Both the position numbers and the translations under genes were made by a program. Shown piece after piece: positions 1 through 7,366 of a DNA stretch of 32,505 nt. The DNA is from Thermoproteota archaeon (lineage in GTDB: Archaea; Thermoproteota; Thermoprotei; Thermoproteales; Thermocladiaceae), in contig JAADER010000030.1 in NCBI GenBank assembly GCA_013153275.1, positions 1 through 32,505 of the forward strand, written 5' to 3'. The notes under the pieces are model-generated. The model did not search any database. It was not told where the DNA came from and saw only the letters and a program-made list of their open reading frames with translations. How positions within the stretch are numbered: position 1 is the first letter of the stretch; the number at the start of each line of letters is the position of its first letter.

Positions 1-1
1 A

Positions 2-493
2 TTGCAGAAAGGTATCTCAAGGATAAAGGAATCATATGAGGAAATCAGGAAGATAATTGAGGACCTGTTGGGAAAACATGTTCTAGGTATATTACTGTTT
101 GGAAGCACAATATACATGGGGGAAGGTCACGATGTCGATATTATTATAGTGGTCGAAGGAGAATTGAATGAGAAGGGGAAACTTGATCTTGAGGCTGAGA
201 TCTCTAGAAGACTTTTTCGATCTATGAGTGGTACTGTGTTTGATGTTCATATAATGAGCTTGAGAGATTTTGAAAACAATCTTGTTCCTGGAAGTTTCTT
301 ATCTGGACTCGCACTAGGCTACGAGATCCTTCTAGATAAAGTAGGAATTGAAGATAGGATAGTTAAGTTCTTAGAGAATCTTTCTAACACTAGGTATGTA
401 CTTCATAATGAGTATGGAGAATGGAATCTTAGTCACCACGCTCGTGTAACATTAAGTATAAGGAGACGTAAAATCATAACAGAGAGATACTGA
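2..493 (+). CDS. MNT-type nucleotidyltransferase domain protein (5' end may lie outside window)
   Basis: A 163-residue reading frame with a minimal nucleotidyltransferase core near residues 26-50: a hydrophobic strand, then a GS dyad followed eight residues later by D-V-D. This is the GS...DxD signature that binds nucleotide and metal in the polymerase-beta superfamily. The usual MNT spacing is about ten residues, so the loop is short. The TTG at base 2 is simply the first start available at the window edge, so the true start may be upstream. Such proteins usually pair with a HEPN partner, but none follows here; one could precede the window. The next gene is a nucleoside phosphorylase about 40 bases downstream on the same strand. 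Substrate and role are unknown. Confidence 0.7.
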   Translation: MQKGISRIKESYEEIRKIIEDLLGKHVLGILLFGSTIYMGEGHDVDIIIVVEGELNEKGKLDLEAEISRRLFRSMSGTVFDVHIMSLRDFENNLVPGSFLSGLALGYEILLDKVGIEDRIVKFLENLSNTRYVLHNEYGEWNLSHHARVTLSIRRRKIITERY

Positions 494-533
494 GGTCAAA
501 GCTAATTTAGCTCTTCCAGTCTAACTAAAGCAT

Positions 534-1325
534 ATGCTTCATGTTCTTCATGAGCTCGGGTTCAACTATTCTGAGGACGTTGATGTACGTGAGACTGTTA
601 TAGAGTTAGCAAGATTGAGAGGTCTTAATTTAAGGGATTTAGAGCTTCCTGAAGTAGGTATCCTAGCTCTCAGTGTGGGTGTTCTCGATCTTCTTGTCAA
701 GGAGTTGAACGGTATTGAGAGACGATGGATCTATAGGGCTAGACCGCTATATGTGGGACACGTAAATGATGTACCTGTATGTTTTATCTGGGCTGGTCCC
801 GGTGCTCCTCTAGCTACCATGATTATGGAGCATCTTGTAGCTTGTGGTGTAAGATATGTGATCGGTATAGGTCTTGTTGCAGCTGTAAGATCTAATGTAG
901 ACGTTGGCTCTCTTGTTCTTCCTAGGCTAGCTATAAGAGGTGAGGGAACGTCCTACTACTATCTTCCAGAGAATGTTGAGGCTGTTCCTAATGAGGAGGT
1001 AACGTGTTATCTAGAGAGGGCATGTATAGATCTAGGGTTGAGATATCTTAAGGGTACGATATTCACCATAGACGCCGTGTTGAGGGAAACGAGGACCCTA
1101 ATAGATGAGCTAGCTAGAAGAGGAGTGCTCGGCATAGATATGGAGACCTCAGCAATATATTCCGTAGGTCTCTACCGTAAAGTGAAGACTGGATGTGTAC
1201 TAGTAGTGTCGACAAATCCTAGTATAAGATCTACAGGATTCTACAGTGAAGCTATGACAAGCCCTATAAGAGATGCTATTAATGTCGTGAAGAGAGCTAT
1301 ACTATACTTAAAGAAGAAAAGCTAA
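534..1325 (+). CDS. Nucleoside phosphorylase (PNP/uridine phosphorylase superfamily)
   Basis: This 263-residue protein matches the phosphorylase superfamily, which cleaves nucleosides with phosphate to a free base and ribose 1-phosphate. Visible signatures are a glycine/proline-rich stretch near residues 88-100 (GPGAPLATMIMEHL), the glycine-rich strand GIGLVAAV typical of the phosphate/ribose site, and GIDMETSAIY near residue 200, where the Met-Glu pair contacts the ribose. Length fits the hexameric uridine/purine phosphorylase group. The base specificity cannot be told from sequence. It starts at an ATG; no strong ribosome binding site is visible. It lies directly upstream of a HEPN/MNT pair, with an 18-base gap, but a functional link is not established. 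Confidence 0.85.
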   Translation: MLHVLHELGFNYSEDVDVRETVIELARLRGLNLRDLELPEVGILALSVGVLDLLVKELNGIERRWIYRARPLYVGHVNDVPVCFIWAGPGAPLATMIMEHLVACGVRYVIGIGLVAAVRSNVDVGSLVLPRLAIRGEGTSYYYLPENVEAVPNEEVTCYLERACIDLGLRYLKGTIFTIDAVLRETRTLIDELARRGVLGIDMETSAIYSVGLYRKVKTGCVLVVSTNPSIRSTGFYSEAMTSPIRDAINVVKRAILYLKKKS

Positions 1326-1343
1326 TACTTGACTATATGACCC

Positions 1344-1745
1344 GTGGAGAACATTAGAGAGGAAGCTAGAGACTGGTACGATGCTGCTAAGGTAGATCTC
1401 GAGGAAGCTAAGGCGGCTCTAAGAGATGGTAGATACAACTGGGCGTGCTTCGCGGCTCATCAATGTGTTGAGAAAGCTCTAAAGGCAGCTATAATGATCC
1501 TAAAGCGTGAGAGACCGCCAAAAACGCATGATCTAACTAGACTTCTCAGAATAGCAGAGCTAGATCTAGATAATGAGACTAGAAGAACAATAGCTGAACT
1601 ATCACCATACTACACGATAGCTAGGTACCCAAACGCAGGTCTAGAGAGACCATGGGAATCTATAGATAGGGAAACTGCAGAGAAATTTATAAAGACTGCA
1701 GAACTAGTGTTATCAAAGGTCGGTGAGTTATTTGAAAGACATTGA
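1344..1745 (+). CDS. HEPN domain protein (putative toxin of a HEPN/MNT pair)
   Basis: A 133-residue all-alpha protein of the PF05168-like HEPN family. Recognisable landmarks are the opening WYDAAKVDLEEAK helix, the AAHQCVEKALKA helix and the following PKTHDL turn. Arg57-x4-His62 (RPPKTH) fits the Rx4-6H RNase motif seen in many HEPN toxins. The tyrosine two residues after the histidine that MNT partners AMPylate in the best-studied systems is absent (Asp-Leu follows). The start is a GTG at 1344. The gene overlaps the downstream MNT gene by 23 bases, the usual tight coupling of HEPN/MNT modules. Many archaeal HEPN/MNT pairs are of unproven function, so 'toxin' is inference. Confidence 0.85.
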   Translation: MENIREEARDWYDAAKVDLEEAKAALRDGRYNWACFAAHQCVEKALKAAIMILKRERPPKTHDLTRLLRIAELDLDNETRRTIAELSPYYTIARYPNAGLERPWESIDRETAEKFIKTAELVLSKVGELFERH

Positions 1746-2088
1746 CAATATTCCTGAAAATGTTAGAGAAATAATTAAGGACTTTGTGAAAAAGCTAAGA
1801 GAGAAATTAGAAGATGATGTTAGGATACTCCTTTTCGGAAGCTACGCAAGAGGAACCTGGCTAAAAGATAGTGACTTGGACATCATCGTTATATCTAACA
1901 GGTTCAGAGGACTTAAACTACATGAGAGGTACATACTCGTTAGAGAACTGTTACCAGATAACGTCTCTGTGGATTTGCTCCTGTATACAGAAGAGGAGTT
2001 TGAGAAATTTAAAAGAAAGAGCATAATATTGCAAGATGCTTTAACATATGCTATAGACGTATCAGATATGTGTTATGACAAAGTTTAG
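1723..2088 (+). CDS. MNT nucleotidyltransferase (putative antitoxin partner of HEPN)
   Basis: A 121-residue minimal nucleotidyltransferase with the full GSYARG signature and D-L-D ten residues after the GS dyad, near residues 40-54, plus a later Asp in SVDLLLY as the likely third metal ligand. In characterised pairs the MNT protein AMPylates the HEPN toxin and neutralises it; that role here is inferred from the family and the 23-base overlap with the HEPN gene. A GTG at 1723 opens the frame and a TTG at 1732 is an alternative start nine bases later. The gene closes the cluster: the next 30 bases are AT-rich and lead into the MFS transporter gene. Confidence 0.87.
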   Translation: MSYLKDIDNIPENVREIIKDFVKKLREKLEDDVRILLFGSYARGTWLKDSDLDIIVISNRFRGLKLHERYILVRELLPDNVSVDLLLYTEEEFEKFKRKSIILQDALTYAIDVSDMCYDKV

Positions 2089-2119
2089 ACTTATCTTAAA
2101 TTCTTATATTAGTTCTTAA

Positions 2120-3328
2120 ATGCTTTATACTGTACTTAACGATACTATGTTAGGTAGATGGGGGAAAATTATTACCATGTTTATAGCATCTGCATTATTC
2201 ATATGTTACCTAGTTAGTAGTGCTCTTGTACTTGTTATTCCTCTATACTTGAAGGTTCTTGACTTCTCTACAGTTATGATAGGTCTGGTAGTTTCAGTAT
2301 CTTCTTTTGTTAGAATACCTCTAGCATTTTTTGCTGGTTATCTATCTGATATTGTTGGAAAATTTAGAATGCTTGTTATTGGTTGTTTATTAACTTCTAT
2401 TGGAATATTTATGCTAGAATTCCCCTACCTCATAACTATTGTGATTGGAAGACTTATTTTTGGCCTATTTGGTGCCTTTATTACCCCGATATTATGGTCA
2501 TACGTCTCTCATATTGCTTCCAGGTATGGAAGAACTGGTAGAATGATTGGGCTCATTGGTATGGTTACTAACGCTGCGTCTGTCATATCATACTTATTGT
2601 TTGGAATCTTAATAGATCTTCTAGGATTTTATAACATAATTCTGACACTATCTATTTTAATAATATTAATAATATTTTCTACTATTCCTGTGAGAACTAT
2701 CGAGTATGAGAATAAGAAGATTTTGAAACCTTCTTTTAGAGATGTCATAAGATTTGTTAGAAATAACTTCATAATATTGATATTATGTTTATGTTGTCTT
2801 CTTGAATGGTATGTCGTCTATTCCTGGCTTATGTTAGTTGTACTTTATATGAAAAGTCTTGGCTTTTCCGGTACAACAATTGGAACTGCGTTAACTATAG
2901 AGACGCTAGTCTATATGATTGCTCAACCAGTAATAGGACGTGTATTTGATAGACTTAAAGAGAGGTCTCTATTAATGCTTACATCCGCTATAGGATATGC
3001 AGCAATATTAATTATTTTACCGCATGTTAGAACTTTTATTCATATAATTACTTTATTAATATGTTTAGCATTAGTATCTTCACCAATATCTGTTACTTTG
3101 TTCTCAATGATCTCGTTATTATCTCCACAAGAAAAGAGGGGATCTATTATGGGGTTAATGTTCATGTTTGGATACATGGGAATAGCAATAGGAACATTGT
3201 TAAGTGGATTTATTGCAAGTTTCAGTTATATCTTATCGTTCAGCTATCTATCGATTCCATTAACATTGATAGCTATGTTAGGCATCATAGGTTACTTGAA
3301 GTTAAGAAGGTTCTTTATTGAAGAATAA
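2120..3328 (+). CDS. MFS transporter
   Basis: A 402-residue, very hydrophobic protein with about 12 membrane segments in two six-helix halves, separated by a charged loop around residues 193-208. The loop between helices 2 and 3 reads GYLSDIVGKFRML, a good match to the Major Facilitator Superfamily motif A (GxLaDrxGrk). A second copy-like loop, GRVFDRLKERSLL, occurs at the equivalent place in the C-terminal half. These features mark it as a secondary transporter in the cytoplasmic membrane; the substrate is not predictable. Base composition is clearly AT-richer than the ribosomal or cdh genes in the same window, which with the neighbouring genes suggests an acquired or fast-evolving accessory block. 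Confidence 0.85.
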   Translation: MLYTVLNDTMLGRWGKIITMFIASALFICYLVSSALVLVIPLYLKVLDFSTVMIGLVVSVSSFVRIPLAFFAGYLSDIVGKFRMLVIGCLLTSIGIFMLEFPYLITIVIGRLIFGLFGAFITPILWSYVSHIASRYGRTGRMIGLIGMVTNAASVISYLLFGILIDLLGFYNIILTLSILIILIIFSTIPVRTIEYENKKILKPSFRDVIRFVRNNFIILILCLCCLLEWYVVYSWLMLVVLYMKSLGFSGTTIGTALTIETLVYMIAQPVIGRVFDRLKERSLLMLTSAIGYAAILIILPHVRTFIHIITLLICLALVSSPISVTLFSMISLLSPQEKRGSIMGLMFMFGYMGIAIGTLLSGFIASFSYILSFSYLSIPLTLIAMLGIIGYLKLRRFFIEE

Positions 3329-3379
3329 ACAATTATCAAGGATCACGTTTTAATATGTCTCTAAGTAATTTGAAATAAA

Positions 3380-3784
3380 ATGAGCGTTAGTGATAGAGTT
3401 CATAAACATTTAGGAGGAATCATATTTGTAGCATGCATGTTTCTAGGTATGGGCATAGGGATGCTATTTGGTAGATCTGGTGCAGGAACGCTTATCGGTA
3501 TGGGAGTAGGATTTGTGTTGATGGGACTATTCATGTCAGGTATATTGAAGATAAAAACTACAGAAACAGTTAAAATAACAATAAGAACATCCTTCATATT
3601 GACATCTCTAATAATTACAGGAACATTCTTTATCGGAATAGGACTAGGGTTAATATTCAATATAAAAATACTGATAAGATATATATCAGGATTGTTATGT
3701 ATAGCGGTAGGAATATTACTAATAACACTTGGAGCATACATAGCACAATATAGAAGGATTAAGGAGGAATCGAAACGATACTAA
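3380..3784 (+). CDS. Small four-helix membrane protein, unknown function
   Basis: A 134-residue protein with four predicted membrane helices, roughly residues 13-31, 37-56, 69-94 and 98-122, rich in glycine (FLGMGIGMLFG, GIGLGLIF) and ending in a basic cytoplasmic tail. I do not recognise the family. It lies 52 bases after the MFS gene and before an ABC-type ATPase/permease pair on the same strand, so it may be an accessory of one of these transporters; that is only positional. The stop codon is in frame with the small ORF that follows at 3839. Confidence 0.6.
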   Translation: MSVSDRVHKHLGGIIFVACMFLGMGIGMLFGRSGAGTLIGMGVGFVLMGLFMSGILKIKTTETVKITIRTSFILTSLIITGTFFIGIGLGLIFNIKILIRYISGLLCIAVGILLITLGAYIAQYRRIKEESKRY

Positions 3785-3838
3785 TCCGCAGATAGCAATA
3801 TATTTATAGCTCTCAGTAATGACATCAATAGGACGTCT

Positions 3839-3952
3839 ATGACGTTTACAGAGTATTATAAGGTAATGAAGATCATCACAGAGATATCACTTACAGACGT
3901 TAAGAACAACATCTCATATATAGATCCACCGTTAAACCTAGTACTATGGTGA
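3839..3952 (+). CDS. Possible 37-residue ORF just before the ABC ATPase gene
   Basis: An ATG-initiated frame of 37 codons ends with TGG-TGA and overlaps the ATG of the ABC ATPase gene (3946) by seven bases, the kind of overlap used for translational coupling. The peptide begins MTFTEYYKVM and has no membrane segment. The frame is open back to the stop codon of the preceding membrane-protein gene and is in phase with it, so it could be a short coupled gene, a remnant of a longer gene, or chance. No family is recognised. Confidence 0.3.
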   Translation: MTFTEYYKVMKIITEISLTDVKNNISYIDPPLNLVLW

Positions 3953-4725
3953 TATCGATCAAAGATCTTATAGTTAAGTTTGATAATCGTATAATTTTGT
4001 CTATATCGTCTGCTGTTATTAATGGTAACTCTATTATTCTTGGTCCTAATGGTAGTGGTAAGACTACTCTAATAAAAACTATTATAGGACTCTACAAGCC
4101 TGCGAGTGGTATAATAGAGATAGATGGTATTAATATTGTTAAAAATCCTGTACCTAGACTACTAGCAGCTAATATAGAATCTGTATACCTATTGCCTTGT
4201 ATAAGATTGAGAGATATTATAGATATTTATTGTTTAGCATTTAACTGTGATCGTGGTAAAGTTTTAGAAAACATATCATTATTGAAACCTAAGACTGATA
4301 AGTTTTGGAGATTATCAGCTGGAGAAAGAAAATGGATTAGTAATATTCTTGCAATTTATTCTAATGTTAAGGTAGTACTACTTGATGAGCCTTTTGAAGA
4401 TCTTGATCCATATCTTGTTAAGAAACTTATACATGAGATAAGAGAGATTTCTAAGTGTAAGCATATAATTTTCACATTACATAATATTTATATACTTAAA
4501 GAATTTAGAGATTGGGATCTGTTTTTCATGTTTGATGGACGTTTATATGGACCAGTTAAGGTTCAGGAGTTGTTCAAGTTAAGTATTGTAGAAGGAGAAC
4601 ATTCTAATGCTCTTCTAACATTTAAGATATTTGACAAAACTTACTCGTTAGTTAACGATGATAGTATTGGTATTCGATTAAAAGATATTGGAGATCTATC
4701 ATACCTCTATACAAGACAACTATGA
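3946..4725 (+). CDS. ABC transporter ATP-binding protein
   Basis: A 259-residue ABC ATPase that would power the membrane protein encoded next to it. Walker A is GPNGSGKTT near residue 33, the signature is LSAGER (the usual Ser-Gly is Ser-Ala), Walker B is VVLLDEPFEDLDP with its catalytic Glu, and the H-loop histidine follows in FTLHN. The Q-loop region is weakly conserved. The roughly 60 residues after the ATPase core are an unassigned extension. It overlaps the permease gene by four bases (ATGA), so the two are co-translated. With a six-helix partner and no binding protein, the layout suggests an ABC-2-like exporter; substrate unknown. The gene is AT-rich. Confidence 0.88.
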   Translation: MVISIKDLIVKFDNRIILSISSAVINGNSIILGPNGSGKTTLIKTIIGLYKPASGIIEIDGINIVKNPVPRLLAANIESVYLLPCIRLRDIIDIYCLAFNCDRGKVLENISLLKPKTDKFWRLSAGERKWISNILAIYSNVKVVLLDEPFEDLDPYLVKKLIHEIREISKCKHIIFTLHNIYILKEFRDWDLFFMFDGRLYGPVKVQELFKLSIVEGEHSNALLTFKIFDKTYSLVNDDSIGIRLKDIGDLSYLYTRQL

Positions 4726-5471
4726 ACACCAATAAGATATTACTACTATATTTTAAATCTATTGTTAAGAATATTTTAATATCTCCAGAAGTCTATTTAG
4801 GAATCTTGTTTATTGGTGGAGTACTTGGATATATTGGAGCTAGAATTGCAAATATTATTCCGCCTTTATGGTTCTCAATAACATATCTACTATTAGCATT
4901 CTCTATTGCTGGAGGTATCTCCAGATCTATTGCAATTGGTTCAGGAGCATTAAACTACTTGATAAGAAATGCTGGACTAAATCCTCTTAAACTGGTACTA
5001 ACGCTAACATTAGCAAGTATAGTAATTCAACTCTCTATATTTCCAATATTTATGATACTGATATCATCCATATACTACATATTTGATAAGATAATACTTA
5101 TGATAAATAATGTAGAACTTATGGTAACTGGTATAGTATTAGCAGCATTATTTACATCATCTCTCGCAATTATCATAGGACTAGGAATAGTAACCCAGAA
5201 GAAAATTATTACAAAACTCGTAAACGCTATTCCCTCGCTCATGTTATGTATATACATTACATCTCTCGCAATGCCATACAATATTCAAAAATATAACCCA
5301 ATAACAGGACTAATAACATTAATATCAGAATCATTCTACCCTACCACGATTCAAAACCTAACAACACCAATAATAGTAATATTAGCATCAATAATTGTGA
5401 TGATAATAATATCAATAACATTAACAAAGAAACTAACAGAAATAGATATCTACGATATAATACTAGGATAA
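4722..5471 (+). CDS. ABC transporter permease (ABC-2-like membrane subunit)
   Basis: A 249-residue membrane protein with about six hydrophobic segments, near residues 22-42, 48-70, 87-118, 129-154, 165-180 and 216-236. It shares a four-base ATGA overlap with the preceding ABC ATPase gene, which makes it the likely transmembrane partner. No EAA loop typical of importers is visible, which together with the size points to an ABC-2 type exporter, though sequence similarity to a named family is not obvious. It is followed by 227 bases without a convincing gene (5472-5698), AT-rich, holding only the probable promoter of the next gene. Confidence 0.75.
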   Translation: MNTNKILLLYFKSIVKNILISPEVYLGILFIGGVLGYIGARIANIIPPLWFSITYLLLAFSIAGGISRSIAIGSGALNYLIRNAGLNPLKLVLTLTLASIVIQLSIFPIFMILISSIYYIFDKIILMINNVELMVTGIVLAALFTSSLAIIIGLGIVTQKKIITKLVNAIPSLMLCIYITSLAMPYNIQKYNPITGLITLISESFYPTTIQNLTTPIIVILASIIVMIIISITLTKKLTEIDIYDIILG

Positions 5472-5698
5472 CATCCTCATAATCCACTATCATAGAAGTT
5501 TCTTGTACTAACGTCTTTATTATTGAATGATCTATGAGTAGTGATACGTGACTGATGTTAAGATTATATGAACAATAGTAGTATGTTAAAGGTAAGGTAT
5601 ATTCTTAGAGTGTATGTAATATATTGCGTAATGCTTAGTATAAAGTAATAAAATGGTTAGGTTAAAAATATTAAAAGGTAGAAAATAAAAAGTCTTTT

Positions 5699-6375
5699 AT
5701 GTCTCTACTTTATGTAGTATTTATTGATGAGTCTGGTAACTTTAAGGAAAGAAAGAATGAAATCATTGTTCATGCTATTTTGTGTATAAACTATAGAGTC
5801 TTAGTAGAAGTATCTAAAACGGTTAATCAGATATTACATGATACGAGATCGTGTTTTAATATTAGAAATTTATATGAGTTTCATGCTAAAGAGATCGTGC
5901 AAAGGGAATCTTATTGGAGTAAGGTTTCTCCGGAAGAGCGAGTAAGAATATTTGAAAAATTGATTGATATAGTTAAGGTCTTCAACATTTCTGTATTTTG
6001 CGTAATATCACATAAGGTAGCTAATGAAAGACCAAGTAAAGCTGTTACTAAAGCATTATCTAAGCTATTTAAATGCATTGAATCATTGCCTAAATTTGTA
6101 AAGGAGATAGACAATCTTGATACTAAGTATCAAGCATACACTATAATTTTGATGAAGCTCCATATATAAGACATAGGATTGAAAATATAGAAAAAGAGAT
6201 TACAGAGAGACTTCATTGTAGAGGTGTGAACAGAGCAGGAATAAATATTAAAATTGGTTCCTCTAAAGATTATGTTGAGCTACAGCTCTCAGATATTATC
6301 GCATATACTCTGCGTGAGATATTAGTTGGGAGATATAGGGTGCACAGTTTCAACTTTGCAAGGTACCTCAAATAG
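5699..6375 (+). pseudogene. DUF3800 protein gene interrupted by a single frameshift
   Basis: The first 145 or so codons encode the N-terminal half of a DUF3800 protein: YVVFIDESGNF is the family's opening Asp-Glu-Ser-Gly motif, followed by FHAKEI. That frame then ends at 6169. The C-terminal half continues in the next frame from about 6145 to 6375 with the diagnostic FDEAPY and QLSDIIAYTL motifs. Adding one T to the four-T run at 6147-6150 joins both halves into a seamless product of about 225 residues. DUF3800 proteins have a predicted RNase H-like fold and are often found near mobile or defence genes; their activity is not established. The break may be a mutation, a sequencing error in a homopolymer, or slippage. 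The two downstream ORFs are broken in the same way. Confidence 0.82.
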
Positions 6376-6420
6376 CTTTTGTCCATAGGGAGATTTTGGA
6401 TTTTTAAGAAAGGGATATAA

Positions 6421-6434
6421 GTTAGTTAACTAAC
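6421..6434. repeat. Perfect 14-base palindrome
   Basis: GTTAGTTAACTAAC is its own reverse complement. It lies immediately upstream of a run of five T and of the GC-rich hairpin block at 6441-6500, so it could be a protein-binding operator, part of a terminator for the DUF3800 gene that ends 46 bases earlier, or chance. Confidence 0.5.
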
Positions 6435-6440
6435 TTTTTC

Positions 6441-6500
6441 GGTGAAGCCCCGGGGCTCCCGGGGGCAGCGGCCCTCTTGGCCGCAGAACCCTCGGGGTTC
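6441..6500. ncRNA. Candidate structured RNA: three tandem GC-rich hairpins
   Basis: In a strongly AT-rich gene-free stretch this 60-base block is almost entirely G and C and folds into three consecutive hairpins: 6447-6466 (eight pairs with one bulge), 6468-6484 (GCGGCC against GGCCGC, loop CTCTT) and 6486-6500 (GAACCC against GGGTTC, loop TCG). High GC in a stable stem is the hallmark of functional RNA in AT-rich hyperthermophiles. No tRNA, box C/D or box ACA signature was found on either strand. A run of T at 6536-6541 could terminate a plus-strand transcript. The strand cannot be decided, because the stems are equally strong in both orientations. Confidence 0.45.
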
Positions 6501-6543
6501 AATACTACTATAGTCGCATCTTCGGGTACTACCATCTTTTTAA

Positions 6544-6866
6544 GTCACTTCAACTAATAATAGGATTGAAGTAGCAATTAGAGTTGAAGATAAGATTATA
6601 GTTGTAGGATTTTTAGAAGAAATCATAAGAATATCAGAAGATTTTGAAGAAACAAATTAGAGAAGAAAAACGCTCAAAAATTATTAAAACTTGCAGCTCA
6701 TGATAAAACTGTCCTAAGAGTACTTAAATATACACCAGAGCTTGAAGATGTTCCTGGAGCAATAGAATTATACAAAATATTGCTAGAGCGTCTAGTTCAC
6801 GTTTTAGAGCTGGCTTCATATTTGAAACGGAGAGGACGTATTACTACAAGAGACTTGGACTACTAG
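6544..6866 (+). pseudogene. Remnant of an unidentified gene, broken by a frameshift
   Basis: Two overlapping frames form one coherent charged, helical protein: the first is open from 6544 to the stop at 6658-6660 (core IIVVGFLEEIIRISEDFEET), the second runs on to 6866 (core LLKLAAHDKTVLRVLKY, ending RITTRDLDY). Adding one A to the three-A run at 6654-6656 joins them as ...FEETKLEKKNAQ.... No ATG, GTG or TTG start is visible in the first frame, so the 5' end is also damaged or lost. I do not recognise the family. Hydrophobic spacing suggests a compact alpha-helical domain. Confidence 0.5.
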
Positions 6867-6905
6867 AAAGAATATACACTAGGTGAGAAAGTGCGGAGAC
6901 TTATT

Positions 6906-7008
6906 AAGGCCCCGTCATCAGGCATCTCTACTGCTTGTATATCCGAAATCTTGACCTTATATTCGCTTTTATATCTTCATTTTGCAGTGGGCTTGCCTCT
7001 GGGGCCTT
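6906..7008. repeat. Long imperfect inverted repeat (about 20 base pairs in three nested stems)
   Basis: The ends of this 103-base segment pair as three nested stems: AAGGCCCC (6906-6913) with GGGGCCTT (7001-7008), AGGCA (6920-6924) with TGCCT (6994-6998), and 6928-6934 with 6984-6990 (seven pairs, one wobble), separated by small internal loops. The roughly 50 bases at the tip are AT-rich. It may be a non-coding RNA, a small non-autonomous mobile element (MITE-like), or a processing or termination structure. No clear target-site duplication was found at the ends. Confidence 0.5.
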
Positions 7009-7148
7009 TAGTTATTATTGGTTAATACTTATTAATAAATATTTCTAAAAAATTCCAGGGTTTTAGATATTTGTAAGCTAGTGCTCTTTAGAGGGTGGGT
7101 CATTATATTGTTATTGACTGATCGGACAGTTACTTTGGTATAATAATT

Positions 7149-7366
7149 GTGAAAAAGAAGGAGATAGCAAAATAAGTAATTTTTCATCAAGATTTTCACA
7201 TTTTAAGAAGCTTAGTAGGAATGAAAAGAAGAGGGTACTTAGTACATTTGATAAGAAATTTGTTAATGTAAGGAGATACATAGATCGCTTGGTAACTACT
7301 AAGGGGCTAGACGATCTTGTAATCTTTATACAATGTATTGCAAAATATAAGCAATATGATAATTAA
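7149..7366 (+). pseudogene. Small unidentified ORF broken by a one-base shift in an A run
   Basis: A GTG at 7149 opens MKKKEIAK and stops at 7173-7175. The next frame carries on from about 7167 to the stop at 7364-7366 with a charged helical sequence ending LDDLVIFIQCIAKYKQYDN. Adding one A to the four-A run at 7169-7172 gives an uninterrupted 72-residue basic protein. No other start exists in the second frame except a late TTG. Family not recognised. The lesion type is the same as in the two genes upstream. Confidence 0.45.

Noticed and set aside
5570-5650. 26-codon ATG frame in the gap before the DUF3800 gene
   Set aside because: Too short, no ribosome binding site, no recognisable features; AT-rich DNA yields such frames by chance.
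6486-6510. GGGTTCAATA looks like the T-arm of a tRNA
   Set aside because: The 3' side (CTACT) cannot pair with CGGGG and no acceptor or anticodon arm lies upstream.
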